Below, piece after piece: positions 27,852-36,999 of a stretch of 64,000 nt of DNA. Every line of letters begins with the position of its first letter. Position 1 is the stretch's first letter. Origin of the DNA: Chitinophagaceae bacterium UBA1931 (GTDB lineage: Bacteria > Bacteroidota > Bacteroidia > Chitinophagales > Chitinophagaceae); assembly GCA_002337125.1 (NCBI GenBank), contig DDFJ01000004.1, forward strand, positions 2,407,889-2,471,888, in the 5' to 3' direction. Position numbers and translations under genes: made by a program. Under the pieces are notes generated by a model. The model was not told the DNA's origin. It did not search any database and was given only the letters and a program-made list of their open reading frames with translations.

Positions 27852-28421
27852 TTGAGAAAAATTGCTGCGATATTATTTCTCTGCATACTTCTGTTTAATA
27901 CATACGGATACAAGCTTGTGATGCGCTATGTTGAGCACAGACAAGGTCTTGCAATCGAGCAGCAACTGAACAACAATCAATACGACGAAGCCTCCTTAAT
28001 TGAAATAAAAGTTCCCTTATCTGTTCCTTATTTAAGTGAATGGAAAGAGTTTGAACGTGTAGATGGTGAAATCGAATACAAAGACGTTCACTACAAATAC
28101 GTAAAACGCAAAATCGAAAAAGGGTTTCTTATTCTTAAATGTATTCCCAACGAATCAAAGGCCAGGATCATGAATGCAAAAGATGCATTCTTTAAACTGG
28201 TGAACGATTTGCAAACGCAGACTCCTGCAAAAAAATCAGCAGGTGAAAATCATTCTGTAAAAACATTCAGTTTTGAATATTGTCAACGGACAATTACATG
28301 GAATTTTTCAGACCTTCCATTAAGCCTGACGTTCAGTAATTATGATCACACAGGTTCACTGCTCTCTGCAGTTATCTGTTCGCCCGAACAACCTCCTGAA
28401 AATAACAGCATCAACAGTTAA
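27852..28421 (+). CDS. hypothetical membrane-anchored protein
   Basis: I place the start at TTG 27852 (RKIAAILFLCILLFNTYGYKL then gives one N-terminal membrane helix), 189 residues; an earlier TTG at 27810 adds 14 residues. The remainder is a charged soluble domain with a central EIEYKDVHYKYVKRKIEKGFLILKC stretch. This resembles uncharacterised Bacteroidota proteins with one N-terminal helix found next to cytochrome or haloperoxidase genes. I recognise no domain. It is followed after 61 bp by the first haloperoxidase-like gene, so the two may be co-transcribed, though a palindrome lies between. Confidence 0.6.
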   Translation: MRKIAAILFLCILLFNTYGYKLVMRYVEHRQGLAIEQQLNNNQYDEASLIEIKVPLSVPYLSEWKEFERVDGEIEYKDVHYKYVKRKIEKGFLILKCIPNESKARIMNAKDAFFKLVNDLQTQTPAKKSAGENHSVKTFSFEYCQRTITWNFSDLPLSLTFSNYDHTGSLLSAVICSPEQPPENNSINS

Positions 28422-28434
28422 TTAAACAGGAGAT

Positions 28435-28452
28435 ACTGATGAATTCATCAGT
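28435..28452. repeat. perfect 18-bp palindrome between two genes
   Basis: ACTGATGAATTCATCAGT is exactly self-complementary. It lies 13 bp after one stop and 30 bp before the next start, followed by TTTATATTTTTT. With no loop it could be a regulator binding site or a compact stem-terminator. Confidence 0.55.
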
Positions 28453-28482
28453 TTATATTTTTTACTATTGATTTTTATTTAG

Positions 28483-29808
28483 ATGAAGAACGTATTATTT
28501 GTTGCAGGTTTAGCAATGTTCATGTTTGCCTGCAAACCCAAAGGCAATTATAAGGCTTATACAAACGATCCTATTTTATACAGCAAAACAGTTAAGAAAC
28601 TCAACAATGTTGTTCTGGAAAACAACTTTCCTCCAATGATTGCTGCACGTAACTATGTGTATGCAAACATTGCAGCGTATGAGTGTGTGGCAGCTGGAGA
28701 TACTGCACATTACCTGTCGCTCAGCGGACAAATCAAACACATGCCTGCCATGCCAAAACCTGAAGCAGGAAAACAAATTGATTTTTCACTGGCGGCGATG
28801 TTTGCATTTACAAAAGTTGGTAATGCCGTTACTTTCCCTGAAGGAAGTTTAATGGGTTATTATAACCAGTTAAAAAACGGAGCAGACTCTGCTGGCATTC
28901 CTTCTGAAGTACTTGAAAACACAATTACGTTTTCTGATAGTATTGCTGCTGCTGTTTTAAGATGGAGTAAAAAAGATAACTATGCCGCAACACGTGGCGC
29001 AGAAAAATATAATGTACGTGAAGAAGAAGGCAGGTGGGTTCCCACTCCGCCAATGTATGCTACAGCCATCGAACCGCATTGGGGTGAAATACGTCCAATG
29101 GTACTTGACAGTTCAGGTATGTTTGCAGTAAGACCACATCCCAAATTTGATATTAAAAACAAAAACAGCGAATACTATAAGGCTGTAATGGAAGTAAAAA
29201 CTACAGGTGATAGTCTTACCGAAGAACAAAAACATATTGCAGATTTCTGGGATGATAATCCGTTTATGATGCATGTAAGCGGCCACGTAATGTTTGCTAC
29301 AAAAAAATTCTCACCTCCCGGTCACTGGCTCAATATTGTTGGTATTGCAGCAAAAACAGCCAAAGCCGATTTTAATTCAACTGTTGGTGCATACACACTC
29401 ACTTCAATTGCATTCTTCGATGCATTTATAAGGGTGTGGAAAGAAAAGTTCACCAGCAACCTTGTACGTCCTGAAACTGTAATTAATAAATATATTGACC
29501 AGGAATGGCGTCCTTATATTCAAACGCCATCATTCCCTTCTTATATAGCTGGTCACGCAACCAATTCCTCTGCTGCAGCCGAGGCAATGACTTCATGGTT
29601 TGGCGATAAACTCAGTTTTACCGATACTTCTTTACTGGAGTTTGGTATCAAAAACAGGGAGATTAAATCGTTCCGTGAAGCAGCAGCCGAAGCAGCTATG
29701 TCACGTTTATACGGAGGAATTCATTACCGTTTTGATGGCGATGAAGGTTTACGCATTGGCAAACAGGTTGGTGAACTTGTTGCACAGCGTATAAAAATGA
29801 GGAAATAA
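28483..29808 (+). CDS. vanadium-dependent haloperoxidase/PAP2-like lipoprotein, first copy
   Basis: The 441-residue protein has a lipoprotein signal (LAMFMFACKPKG, Cys17). The vanadate/phosphate-binding residues of the family are all visible: K-x6-RP in KFTSNLVRP (~ residue 328), PSYIAGHATNS (~ 350-360) and SRLYGGIHYRFD (~ 408-418). Upstream helices include PGHWLNIVG. Family members are either haloperoxidases or phosphatases that use the same pocket; sequence alone cannot say which. A second copy lies at 32061. The two may be a pair specialised for different substrates. Confidence 0.86.
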   Translation: MKNVLFVAGLAMFMFACKPKGNYKAYTNDPILYSKTVKKLNNVVLENNFPPMIAARNYVYANIAAYECVAAGDTAHYLSLSGQIKHMPAMPKPEAGKQIDFSLAAMFAFTKVGNAVTFPEGSLMGYYNQLKNGADSAGIPSEVLENTITFSDSIAAAVLRWSKKDNYAATRGAEKYNVREEEGRWVPTPPMYATAIEPHWGEIRPMVLDSSGMFAVRPHPKFDIKNKNSEYYKAVMEVKTTGDSLTEEQKHIADFWDDNPFMMHVSGHVMFATKKFSPPGHWLNIVGIAAKTAKADFNSTVGAYTLTSIAFFDAFIRVWKEKFTSNLVRPETVINKYIDQEWRPYIQTPSFPSYIAGHATNSSAAAEAMTSWFGDKLSFTDTSLLEFGIKNREIKSFREAAAEAAMSRLYGGIHYRFDGDEGLRIGKQVGELVAQRIKMRK

Positions 29809-29831
29809 TCTTCATTCATTAAAATGAAATT

Positions 29832-29886
29832 ACACAGGCAGGCAGCCTGTGTAACTGCTGTACATTTTTTTAAAATGTACAGCAGT
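29832..29886 (+). repeat. two adjacent hairpins in the intergenic region
   Basis: ACACAGGC (29832-29839) pairs with GCCTGTGT (29845-29852) around five bases. Then ACTGCTGTACATTTT (29854-29868) pairs with AAAATGTACAGCAGT (29872-29886). The second, 15-bp stem has an AT-rich top but no T tract. Together they fill most of the 108-bp gap and could be a terminator/attenuator or an mRNA processing element. Confidence 0.55.
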
Positions 29887-29916
29887 ATTTAAACAGTAAC
29901 AACCAAAAGAAATTTC

Positions 29917-31020
29917 ATGAAACAATTATTTGCATTTGCAGGTATGCTGCTGCTTTGTATATATTATACACAATCAACTTCAGCACAGGGATGTGTTGCT
30001 GTACGTAGTAATGGCGCATCGTGCACAAGATTACATGCTGATAGTATTGAAGAGAGCAAATGGCAATTAAATATCGGGTATCGTTATTTTCATTCATTCC
30101 GCCATTTTGTTGGAACGGAAGAACAAAAGCAGCGTGTTGAAAACGGAACAGATGTGAGAAATTACCAGCATTCAGTTGATTTAACTCTTGTCCGCAATTT
30201 AAATAACCGGTGGTCACTTGCAGTAAACGTTCCCATCTTGTCAAACAGGCGTTCATCTATGTATGAGCATTATGGCAACACAAGTACAAGTCCTAATGCA
30301 CGCCGTTCAACACACTCTTTTGGAATGGGTGATGTACGCATCAGTGCATACAGGTGGTTGCTGAATCCGTTAACATCTAAAAAAGGAAATATACAGGCTG
30401 GGTTAGGTATCAAACTTCCTACAGGTGATTATAACTACCAGGACTTCTTTTATAAAAATGATACAACAAGAACGCTTGGTCCGGTTGATCAGTCAATTCA
30501 GTTGGGTGATGGTGGTACAGGTTTTTCAGTTGAGCTGAATGGTTACTATGTGTTTTCGAAAGTAATAAGTGTGTATGGTAATTTTTATTATCTCATCAAC
30601 CCGAGAGAACAAAACGGAACATCAACAACAAGAGGTGCTGTACCAACATCAGCAAACGTTGCAAACGGAAGCAGTGTCATGAGTGTTCCTGATCAGTACA
30701 TGTTAAGAGGTGGTGCAAATTTCATGTTTGGTAATTTCTCTGCTTCAGCTGGTGTACGGATGGAATGTGTTCCTGTTTATGATTTAGTTGGCGGAAGTAA
30801 TGGTTTCAGAAGACCCGGAAAAATTTTAGGTGTTGATCCCGGTGTAGCTTACCAGTTTAAGAAAGTAAATCTTTTTGCAACAGTTCCTGTATGGGTTGTA
30901 CGCAACCGTACACAAAGTGTTCCGGATAAAATACGTACAAAACTTACCGGCGTATATACACAGGGTGATGCTGCTTTTTCCGACTACACAATTAATATCG
31001 GGTGCAGTTTCAAATTTTAA
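29917..31020 (+). CDS. outer-membrane beta-barrel protein, transporter-like, first of two
   Basis: The 367-residue protein has a signal peptide ending STSAQG, then alternating amphipathic strands (WQLNIGYRYFHSFRHF, SVDLTLVRNLNNRWSLAVNVP, GKLPTGDYNYQDFF-type) with the last residue aromatic (CSFKF). This fits a 12-16-stranded outer-membrane barrel of the 'phenol meta-pathway/transporter' kind. It carries two early cysteines (GCVAV, GASCTRL). Two haloperoxidase-like genes flank the pair of barrels. The function is unknown; it may move a hydrophobic substrate or product. Confidence 0.7.
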   Translation: MKQLFAFAGMLLLCIYYTQSTSAQGCVAVRSNGASCTRLHADSIEESKWQLNIGYRYFHSFRHFVGTEEQKQRVENGTDVRNYQHSVDLTLVRNLNNRWSLAVNVPILSNRRSSMYEHYGNTSTSPNARRSTHSFGMGDVRISAYRWLLNPLTSKKGNIQAGLGIKLPTGDYNYQDFFYKNDTTRTLGPVDQSIQLGDGGTGFSVELNGYYVFSKVISVYGNFYYLINPREQNGTSTTRGAVPTSANVANGSSVMSVPDQYMLRGGANFMFGNFSASAGVRMECVPVYDLVGGSNGFRRPGKILGVDPGVAYQFKKVNLFATVPVWVVRNRTQSVPDKIRTKLTGVYTQGDAAFSDYTINIGCSFKF

Positions 31021-31032
31021 AAAATAAATTAA

Positions 31033-31064
31033 GCAGATCAGGTTCGGAACAAAACCTGGTCTGC
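31033..31064 (+). repeat. 12-bp stem-loop between the two barrel genes
   Basis: GCAGATCAGGTT (31033-31044) pairs with AACCTGGTCTGC (31053-31064) with one G-T wobble and an eight-base loop. It lies between the barrel genes with no T tract after it, so it is more likely an RNA stability or regulatory hairpin than a strong terminator. Confidence 0.55.
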
Positions 31065-31091
31065 AATTCTTAAAACAATAACAACTGAAAA

Positions 31092-32021
31092 ATGAAGCAA
31101 ACTATTATCTGTTGTTTCACTGCATTGCTCTTGCTTGCAGTAAACAAAACCTGTTTTGCCCAAACTGATATGGATGGTCTTATGATGTCGAAAAATGAGT
31201 TTTGTATTGGTGGATCATATAATTACAATGTTTGGAAAAACTACTGGGAAGGAACAAAGCAAAGAGAGAATCTGAACGTTGGAAAAATATCCACTCAAAC
31301 AATGGCCGTGATGGGCAATTACGGAGCAACGAAAAAACTAAATGTTCTTTTCAACATACCTTATGTAATTACAAAAGCAAGCGCCGGTACATTACATGGA
31401 CAAAAAGGTATGCAGGATCTTAGTCTTATGCTTAAATACAAGGCAATAAATATAGTTGCCAGCCACAGCCGTTTTGCTGCGTTTGGAATAATTGGCGGCT
31501 CTGTGCCAATGAGTAATTATACACCCGACCTGTTGCCTTTGTCAATTGGAATGAAAAGTAAAACGGCCATGGCCCGTTTGTTATTCGATTATTACTACAA
31601 TAACAAATGGTTTGTTACAGCTTCAGCCACATACGTACTGCGGAGTAATGTAACACTGGACAGGGATTCATATTATACTGATCATTTGATTTTATCGAAT
31701 GAAGTAGATATGCCCAATGCAACGTCCTACAATGTTCGTGCAGGCTATCGCACAAAACTGGTTGTTGCAGAACTGGTGTTGAATAACTGGACAACAAAAG
31801 GCGGTTTTGATATTACGCAGAACAACATGCCTTTTATCAGTAACCGTATGAATGCTACTTCTGTTGGTGCCAGTATGAAGTATGTGTTCAAAAATAAACC
31901 ACAGCTTTTTGTAAAGGCAGGTGCCAACCAGGTGATTGCTGGCAGAAACGTTGGAAAAAGTTTTGAAGTAAACGGGTCTGTTTTTTATGCTTTTTTCCTG
32001 AAGAAGAAAGCAAAAAAATAA
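31092..32021 (+). CDS. outer-membrane beta-barrel protein, second of two
   Basis: The 309-residue protein has a signal peptide (NKTCFAQTD) followed by a repeating strand pattern with Gly/Asn turns (FCIGGSYNYNVWKNYWEG, LMLKYKAINIVASHSRFAAFGIIGGSVP, ITQNNMPFISNRMNATSVGASMKYVF). Unlike most outer-membrane barrels it ends in basic residues (FLKKKAKK). The strand pattern is regular throughout. It lies between the first barrel and the second haloperoxidase-like lipoprotein, in the same direction. No domain name can be supported beyond barrel-like. Confidence 0.65.
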   Translation: MKQTIICCFTALLLLAVNKTCFAQTDMDGLMMSKNEFCIGGSYNYNVWKNYWEGTKQRENLNVGKISTQTMAVMGNYGATKKLNVLFNIPYVITKASAGTLHGQKGMQDLSLMLKYKAINIVASHSRFAAFGIIGGSVPMSNYTPDLLPLSIGMKSKTAMARLLFDYYYNNKWFVTASATYVLRSNVTLDRDSYYTDHLILSNEVDMPNATSYNVRAGYRTKLVVAELVLNNWTTKGGFDITQNNMPFISNRMNATSVGASMKYVFKNKPQLFVKAGANQVIAGRNVGKSFEVNGSVFYAFFLKKKAKK

Positions 32022-32060
32022 CATTGAAATTTCAGTTTTCATCACCAAAAAATTGACAAC

Positions 32061-33611
32061 ATGTACTTTAACATAAAACATATAACAACTGCTTTGCTTA
32101 TTCTTTTTGTTGCAGCTTCCTGCCGCAAAGAAATTAAAGAACGAACAAGCAATACAGAACTTTTAAACCCTGCAAATATTGATGCAGATGCAGGTGCCTG
32201 GAAGCCCATTTTACTTGCATCGCCCGATGAATTTCCTGTAGCTGCACCCGGTGCCACGAGCGGCCCAACTTATACAGCAGAGATTAATGAAATAAAAAGT
32301 TACCAGCAGAATATGAGTGTGGCTGATAAAGACAGAATAAAATACTGGGGCGCAGGTGCAGTGCTACGCTGGAATGAAATTATGCGTGATCTTGTGGCAA
32401 AATATAACCTGCCACCTTATCAAAATCCTGATGGAACATATCCTGTTCCTGATGCCAACAATCCGTTTAATAATCCGCAGTTTCCATTTGCAAATCCTCC
32501 TTATGCTTCCAGGGCTTATGCTTATATCAGCGCAGCTCAGTACGATGCATTGGTTGCAGCGTGGTATTACAAAAAACTGTACAACCGTTCAGCTCCTTAT
32601 AAAATCAACACAACGTTTACCACTTATCTGCCACAAACAAACCTTCCTTCATACCCAAGTGAAGATGCAGTTGTAGTTGGTGTGATGGTTGAAATGCTGA
32701 AATTATTTTTTCCGGCAGAGCAGGCAAAAATTCAGCAACTCGCAACAGAACATAAGAATGCAAGATTGATGGCAGGCATGAATGTTCGCAGCGATATTGA
32801 AGCAGGTGAAGCACTGGGCCGCCTTGTTGCACAAAAATTTGTTACACGTGCACGTGGTGATCGTGCAGGTGCTGCTGTTGGTACTCCTGCAATATGGCAG
32901 CAAATGGAAACACAAACTGCTGCAACAGGCGAAACACCGTGGACCAGTCTTGAATCGCCCAAGCGCCCACCAATGTTACCATTGTTTGGCCGGGTAAAAA
33001 CATGGTTGTTTGATTCAACAACACTGGTAACAAAACTTCGTCCGGGTCCGCCACCTTCAACCAAATCAGATAAATTCAAAAAAGAACTGGATGAAGTATT
33101 GTATTACAGCAAGCATGCAACAAGAGAGCAGGTGGCGATTGTACATTTCTGGGCCGATGGTTTGGTAACTGCAACACCTCCCGGTCACTGGAATGCAATT
33201 GCAGCGGATGATTTTATTAAGCAACATTACAGTGAAGTGCGTTGGGCACGTAATATGGCATTGCTGAATATGAGTATGATGGATGCTGCTATTGCCTGCT
33301 GGGATGCGAAGTTTTATTACTTTAATCCACGACCTGCACAAATGAATCCGGAAATAAAAACATGGACGGGCTTGCCCAATTTCCCCAGTTACACAAGTGG
33401 TCACTCAACATTTAGCGGAGCTGCTGCAACCATACTTGGGCGCATTATACCCGAACGGAAAACTGCTTATGAAAATATGGCATTGGAAGCTTCTCTTTCA
33501 CGTTTGTATGGAGCTATTCATTACCGCAGTGATTGTGAAGAAGGATTGAAGTGTGGTAATGCAGTTGGCAGTTACGCTGTTGCAAGAGCAAACAGCGACG
33601 GTGCAAACTGA
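32061..33611 (+). CDS. vanadium-dependent haloperoxidase/PAP2-like lipoprotein, second copy
   Basis: The 516-residue protein has lipobox VAASCRKE (Cys19). The active-site set is KFYYFNPRP (~ residue 416), NFPSYTSGHSTFSG (~ 440-453) and SRLYGAIHYRSDCEEG (~ 477-492), the pattern expected for the vanadate/phosphate pocket. It is longer than the first copy by about 75 residues, mostly an N-terminal region with a proline-rich stretch (KYNLPPYQNPDGTYPVPD). The FecA-like receptor follows 37 bp downstream. Confidence 0.88.
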   Translation: MYFNIKHITTALLILFVAASCRKEIKERTSNTELLNPANIDADAGAWKPILLASPDEFPVAAPGATSGPTYTAEINEIKSYQQNMSVADKDRIKYWGAGAVLRWNEIMRDLVAKYNLPPYQNPDGTYPVPDANNPFNNPQFPFANPPYASRAYAYISAAQYDALVAAWYYKKLYNRSAPYKINTTFTTYLPQTNLPSYPSEDAVVVGVMVEMLKLFFPAEQAKIQQLATEHKNARLMAGMNVRSDIEAGEALGRLVAQKFVTRARGDRAGAAVGTPAIWQQMETQTAATGETPWTSLESPKRPPMLPLFGRVKTWLFDSTTLVTKLRPGPPPSTKSDKFKKELDEVLYYSKHATREQVAIVHFWADGLVTATPPGHWNAIAADDFIKQHYSEVRWARNMALLNMSMMDAAIACWDAKFYYFNPRPAQMNPEIKTWTGLPNFPSYTSGHSTFSGAAATILGRIIPERKTAYENMALEASLSRLYGAIHYRSDCEEGLKCGNAVGSYAVARANSDGAN

Positions 33612-33648
33612 GTGAGGCGATGATTAATATTTGAAAACCTGATGAATT

Positions 33649-35841
33649 ATGTTTAAGAAATTACAAGTGCTGTTTTTATTATTGAGCGTAACTGCTTCAG
33701 CACTGGCACAGGAAGAAAACGACAGTACAAAAAAAGTAATCAGCCTGGACAGTGTTCTTGTAGTTTCTTATTTCAAATTCAATCGTGTAAAAACGTTACC
33801 GGCCGAACAGGGCACGTTTCTTTTTGCCGGTAAAAAAACAGAAGTAATACAACTTGCACAGTTGCCTGCCGATATTGCAAATAAAACAGGCAGGCAGCTG
33901 TTTGCAAAAATTCCCGGTGTGTTTGTATATGATATGGATGGAAGTGGCAATCAGATTAATATTGCTACACGTGGATTAGATCCGCACCGAGGATGGGAAT
34001 TCAACATCAGGAAAGATGGCATCATCACCAACTCTGATATGTATGGCTATCCCGCAAGTCATTATAGTATGCCGCTGGAAAGTATTGAACGTATTGAACT
34101 GGTGCGTGGCACAGGTTCACTGCAATATGGTGCACAGTTTGGTGGTATGCTTAATTATATCAGCAAACAAGGCGATACATCCAAACCGTTTTCTTTTGAA
34201 ACAATCAATTCGGTTGGTTCGTATCATTTAATCAGCAGTTACAATGCAGTTGGCGGCAGTAAAGGAAAGTTCAGCTACTATGCCTACTATCAGCAAAAAT
34301 CAAGAGATGGTTTCAGGGATAATGAGCATACCAATTCTCAAGCACAGTTTATTGGATTCACTTATCAGCTGTCTAAAAATTTTTCAGTTCATGTTGAATG
34401 GGCACGATCAAAATATATTTACCGCTTGCCGGGTGCATTAACCGACAGTATGTTTTATGCCAATCCCACACAGGCAACACGATCAAGAAATTATTACAGC
34501 CCCGATATTCATATTCCTTCTGTCAACATTAACTGGCAGATGAGCCGTTCAACCAAACTTCAGCTCATATCATCTGCAGTATTGGGCAACCGCAGCAGCG
34601 TAATGTTTGATAAACCAACGAACGTAAAAGACAGTATCAATCTTTCCACTCTTTTTTATAACAACAGGCAGGTTGATATTGACAATTACCACAGCTATTC
34701 AACGGAGTTACGTTTGCTGCAGCAATACAAAACCGGAAGACAGAGAAGTGTTTTATCAGCTGGTGTGCAATACATGAATAATGATCTGCACCGCCGCCAG
34801 CTGGGTAAAGGAACAAACGGAAGCGATTATGATTTGACACTTGTTGATCCTGCATGGGGAAGAGATCTTCATTTTAAAACAAAGAACATTGCAGCATTTG
34901 TAGAAAACAAATTTCAGCTGCTGAAAAACTTTTCGGTGAATGTGGGAGTGAGAGTGGAAAACGGTGAAACAGATTTATCCGGCAAAATCAATTATTACCC
35001 TGCTAACGAAATACCCGTTACAATTAAACATCAGTTCTCTCTTCTTTCTGTTGGCTTTTTATACAAGCCATCTGTGTCAACAGAAATATACGGAGGTTAT
35101 GCACAGGCATATCATCCCATGTTGTTTAAAGATCTTATTCCAACATCAACATATGAACTTGTTGATCCCAACATTAAAGATGCAAGAGGTTACAACAGTG
35201 AAATTGGTTTCAGGGGTAACTGGAAATTTCTGCGTTGGGATATGAGCTTGTTTACATTGCGCATGAACAACCGTTTTGGAACCCTCACTCAAACAAATGA
35301 AACTGCTGTGTTTTATACATACCGTACCAACATTGGAAATTCATTGACAAAAGGTATTGAATTGTTTGTGCAGGCCGATTGGTTAATCAATCATAAATCG
35401 GGTATATCTGTATTTACTTCCACCGCATTTATGGATGCAAGATACCTGGAAGGGAAAGTAAAATCGGGTAACAGTAACATTGACATTCATAACAACAAAG
35501 TTGAAACCGTACCCAACTGTATTACACGTAACGGCATTGTTTATAAATACCGGAAATTTTCAGCATCTTTCTTATACAGTTATACGGCCAAAACTTTTGC
35601 TGATGCATTAAACACCGTTCAGCCGGTTAAATCAACAGGTGCTGTTGGTTTGGTTCCTGCTTATGGATTGCTTGATATGAATCTTTCGTTGCGTATTACC
35701 AACACTGCGGAGGTAAAACTTTCCATAAACAATCTTGCCAACAAAATGTATTTCACCAAGCGGCCATCATTCTATCCAGGTCCCGGTATATGGCCATCCG
35801 AAGGCCGGAATGCAAGTGTAACTGTGGTAATTAAACTGTAA
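33649..35841 (+). CDS. TonB-dependent receptor, FecA-like
   Basis: The 730-residue protein has a signal peptide ending ASALAQEE, a plug domain (IPGVFVYDMDGSGNQINIATRGLDPHRGWEFNIRKDGII, YGYPASHYSMPLESIERIELVRGTGSLQYG, residues ~80-180) and a barrel ending VVIKL. The plug closely follows the ferric-dicitrate receptor pattern (RGLxP..., YGYPA, LQYG). It lacks the carboxypeptidase-like N-domain of SusC, so it is probably an iron-chelate or small-metabolite importer. It closes the haloperoxidase/barrel run; uptake of iron or a vanadate-like oxyanion is a tempting but unproven link. Confidence 0.88.
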   Translation: MFKKLQVLFLLLSVTASALAQEENDSTKKVISLDSVLVVSYFKFNRVKTLPAEQGTFLFAGKKTEVIQLAQLPADIANKTGRQLFAKIPGVFVYDMDGSGNQINIATRGLDPHRGWEFNIRKDGIITNSDMYGYPASHYSMPLESIERIELVRGTGSLQYGAQFGGMLNYISKQGDTSKPFSFETINSVGSYHLISSYNAVGGSKGKFSYYAYYQQKSRDGFRDNEHTNSQAQFIGFTYQLSKNFSVHVEWARSKYIYRLPGALTDSMFYANPTQATRSRNYYSPDIHIPSVNINWQMSRSTKLQLISSAVLGNRSSVMFDKPTNVKDSINLSTLFYNNRQVDIDNYHSYSTELRLLQQYKTGRQRSVLSAGVQYMNNDLHRRQLGKGTNGSDYDLTLVDPAWGRDLHFKTKNIAAFVENKFQLLKNFSVNVGVRVENGETDLSGKINYYPANEIPVTIKHQFSLLSVGFLYKPSVSTEIYGGYAQAYHPMLFKDLIPTSTYELVDPNIKDARGYNSEIGFRGNWKFLRWDMSLFTLRMNNRFGTLTQTNETAVFYTYRTNIGNSLTKGIELFVQADWLINHKSGISVFTSTAFMDARYLEGKVKSGNSNIDIHNNKVETVPNCITRNGIVYKYRKFSASFLYSYTAKTFADALNTVQPVKSTGAVGLVPAYGLLDMNLSLRITNTAEVKLSINNLANKMYFTKRPSFYPGPGIWPSEGRNASVTVVIKL

Positions 35842-35949
35842 ACGAACAACTCAGCAGAAATTTTGTTGTTCTCATTTTTATTTCGGCAGCGTTAAAAGAA
35901 CAATTACCTTTAGTTGTTTCGAAAACTAACTGCTATATAAACTGAGAAT

Positions 35950-36939
35950 ATGCAAAGCACATTGAAAAAGCTTTCCGAAGCTTTAGGCATCAGCATTTCA
36001 ACTGTATCCCGTGCACTGAAAGATCATCCAGACATTTCAGCAGCCACAAGGGCTAAGGTAAAAGAACTTGCTGCAGCCATGGAATATGAACCTAACAGTT
36101 ATGCTGTGCAGTTGCGTACCAAGCGTAGTAATTTACTCGGAATATTAATCCCTTCGATCGACAATTATTTTTACGATTCATTTATTGCAGCAGTTGAAGA
36201 TGAAGCAAGACAGTATGGTTATTCTGTACTGATTATGCAATCGAGAGATGATGTTGCTATTGAAACAGCCAATCTTAATTTCTTCCGGAAAAATATGGTG
36301 ATGGGTTTGTTTGCAACAGTGTCCATTGCAACGGAAGAATATGCACCGTTCAGAAAACTGGAAGATCAGAAAATACCCATTGTATTTTTTGACCGGGTTC
36401 CTGAAGTAAGTGGTTTTCATTCTGTTTGTCTTGCCGATGAAGATGCAGCACGTATAGCAGCTGAAGCAATTATTGAAAAGAAGAAAAAAAATGTATTGGC
36501 TTTATTCGGGCATCCGCACTTAAGTATTTCAAAAATCAGGAGAGATACATTTCTGAAAACATTTAAAGAAAAATCTCCTTCCACAAAAATTACGGTTGAT
36601 TATACAGAACAAAGCGCTCCTTCAAAAGAAGCCACATTAGCTGCGTTAACTTCAGATGAAAAACCGGATGTTGTTTTTTGCATGGGCGATATGATTCTTG
36701 TTGGAGTAATGAAAGCCATTCATGAATTGAACCTGCGTGTGCCGGAAGATGTTGCTGTTATCAGCATCAGTAACGGCTTTATTCCGGGGATGTATAAACC
36801 GGTTATTACCTATGTTGAAACAAGTGGATATAAGCTTGGAAAACTTGCTTTTTCACAGATGTATGGCCGCTTAAAAAATGAAGAGGTTGCCGAAAACGTT
36901 TGCGTGCCTTCAATGTTAGTAAAAGGCGCTTCTTTATAG
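35950..36939 (+). CDS. LacI family transcriptional regulator (second of two)
   Basis: The 329-residue paralog of the 10048 protein has HTH TLKKLSEALGISISTVSRALKDHPDISAATRAKV and effector domain LGILIPSIDNYFYDSFIAAVEDEARQYGYS. The recognition helix ISISTVSRALK is identical to the first LacI, so both may read the same operator. It lies upstream of an MFS carrier and trehalase in the same direction and probably controls them. A LacI-like palindrome is embedded near its own 3' end (36892), 97 bp before the MFS start. Confidence 0.93.
   Translation: MQSTLKKLSEALGISISTVSRALKDHPDISAATRAKVKELAAAMEYEPNSYAVQLRTKRSNLLGILIPSIDNYFYDSFIAAVEDEARQYGYSVLIMQSRDDVAIETANLNFFRKNMVMGLFATVSIATEEYAPFRKLEDQKIPIVFFDRVPEVSGFHSVCLADEDAARIAAEAIIEKKKKNVLALFGHPHLSISKIRRDTFLKTFKEKSPSTKITVDYTEQSAPSKEATLAALTSDEKPDVVFCMGDMILVGVMKAIHELNLRVPEDVAVISISNGFIPGMYKPVITYVETSGYKLGKLAFSQMYGRLKNEEVAENVCVPSMLVKGASL
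36892..36903. promoter_or_regulatory. putative LacI operator inside the lacI 3' end
   Basis: GAAAACGTTTGC keeps 11 of 12 positions of GCAAACGTTTGC. It encodes part of E-N-V-C in the regulator yet lies 97 bp upstream of the MFS-trehalase start, where an operator would be useful. Confidence 0.4.
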
Positions 36940-36999
36940 GGAAAATTGCTTTGGCAATTCATTGGTATCAGGTATTTTTAATGCCATCAATAACTTGCC

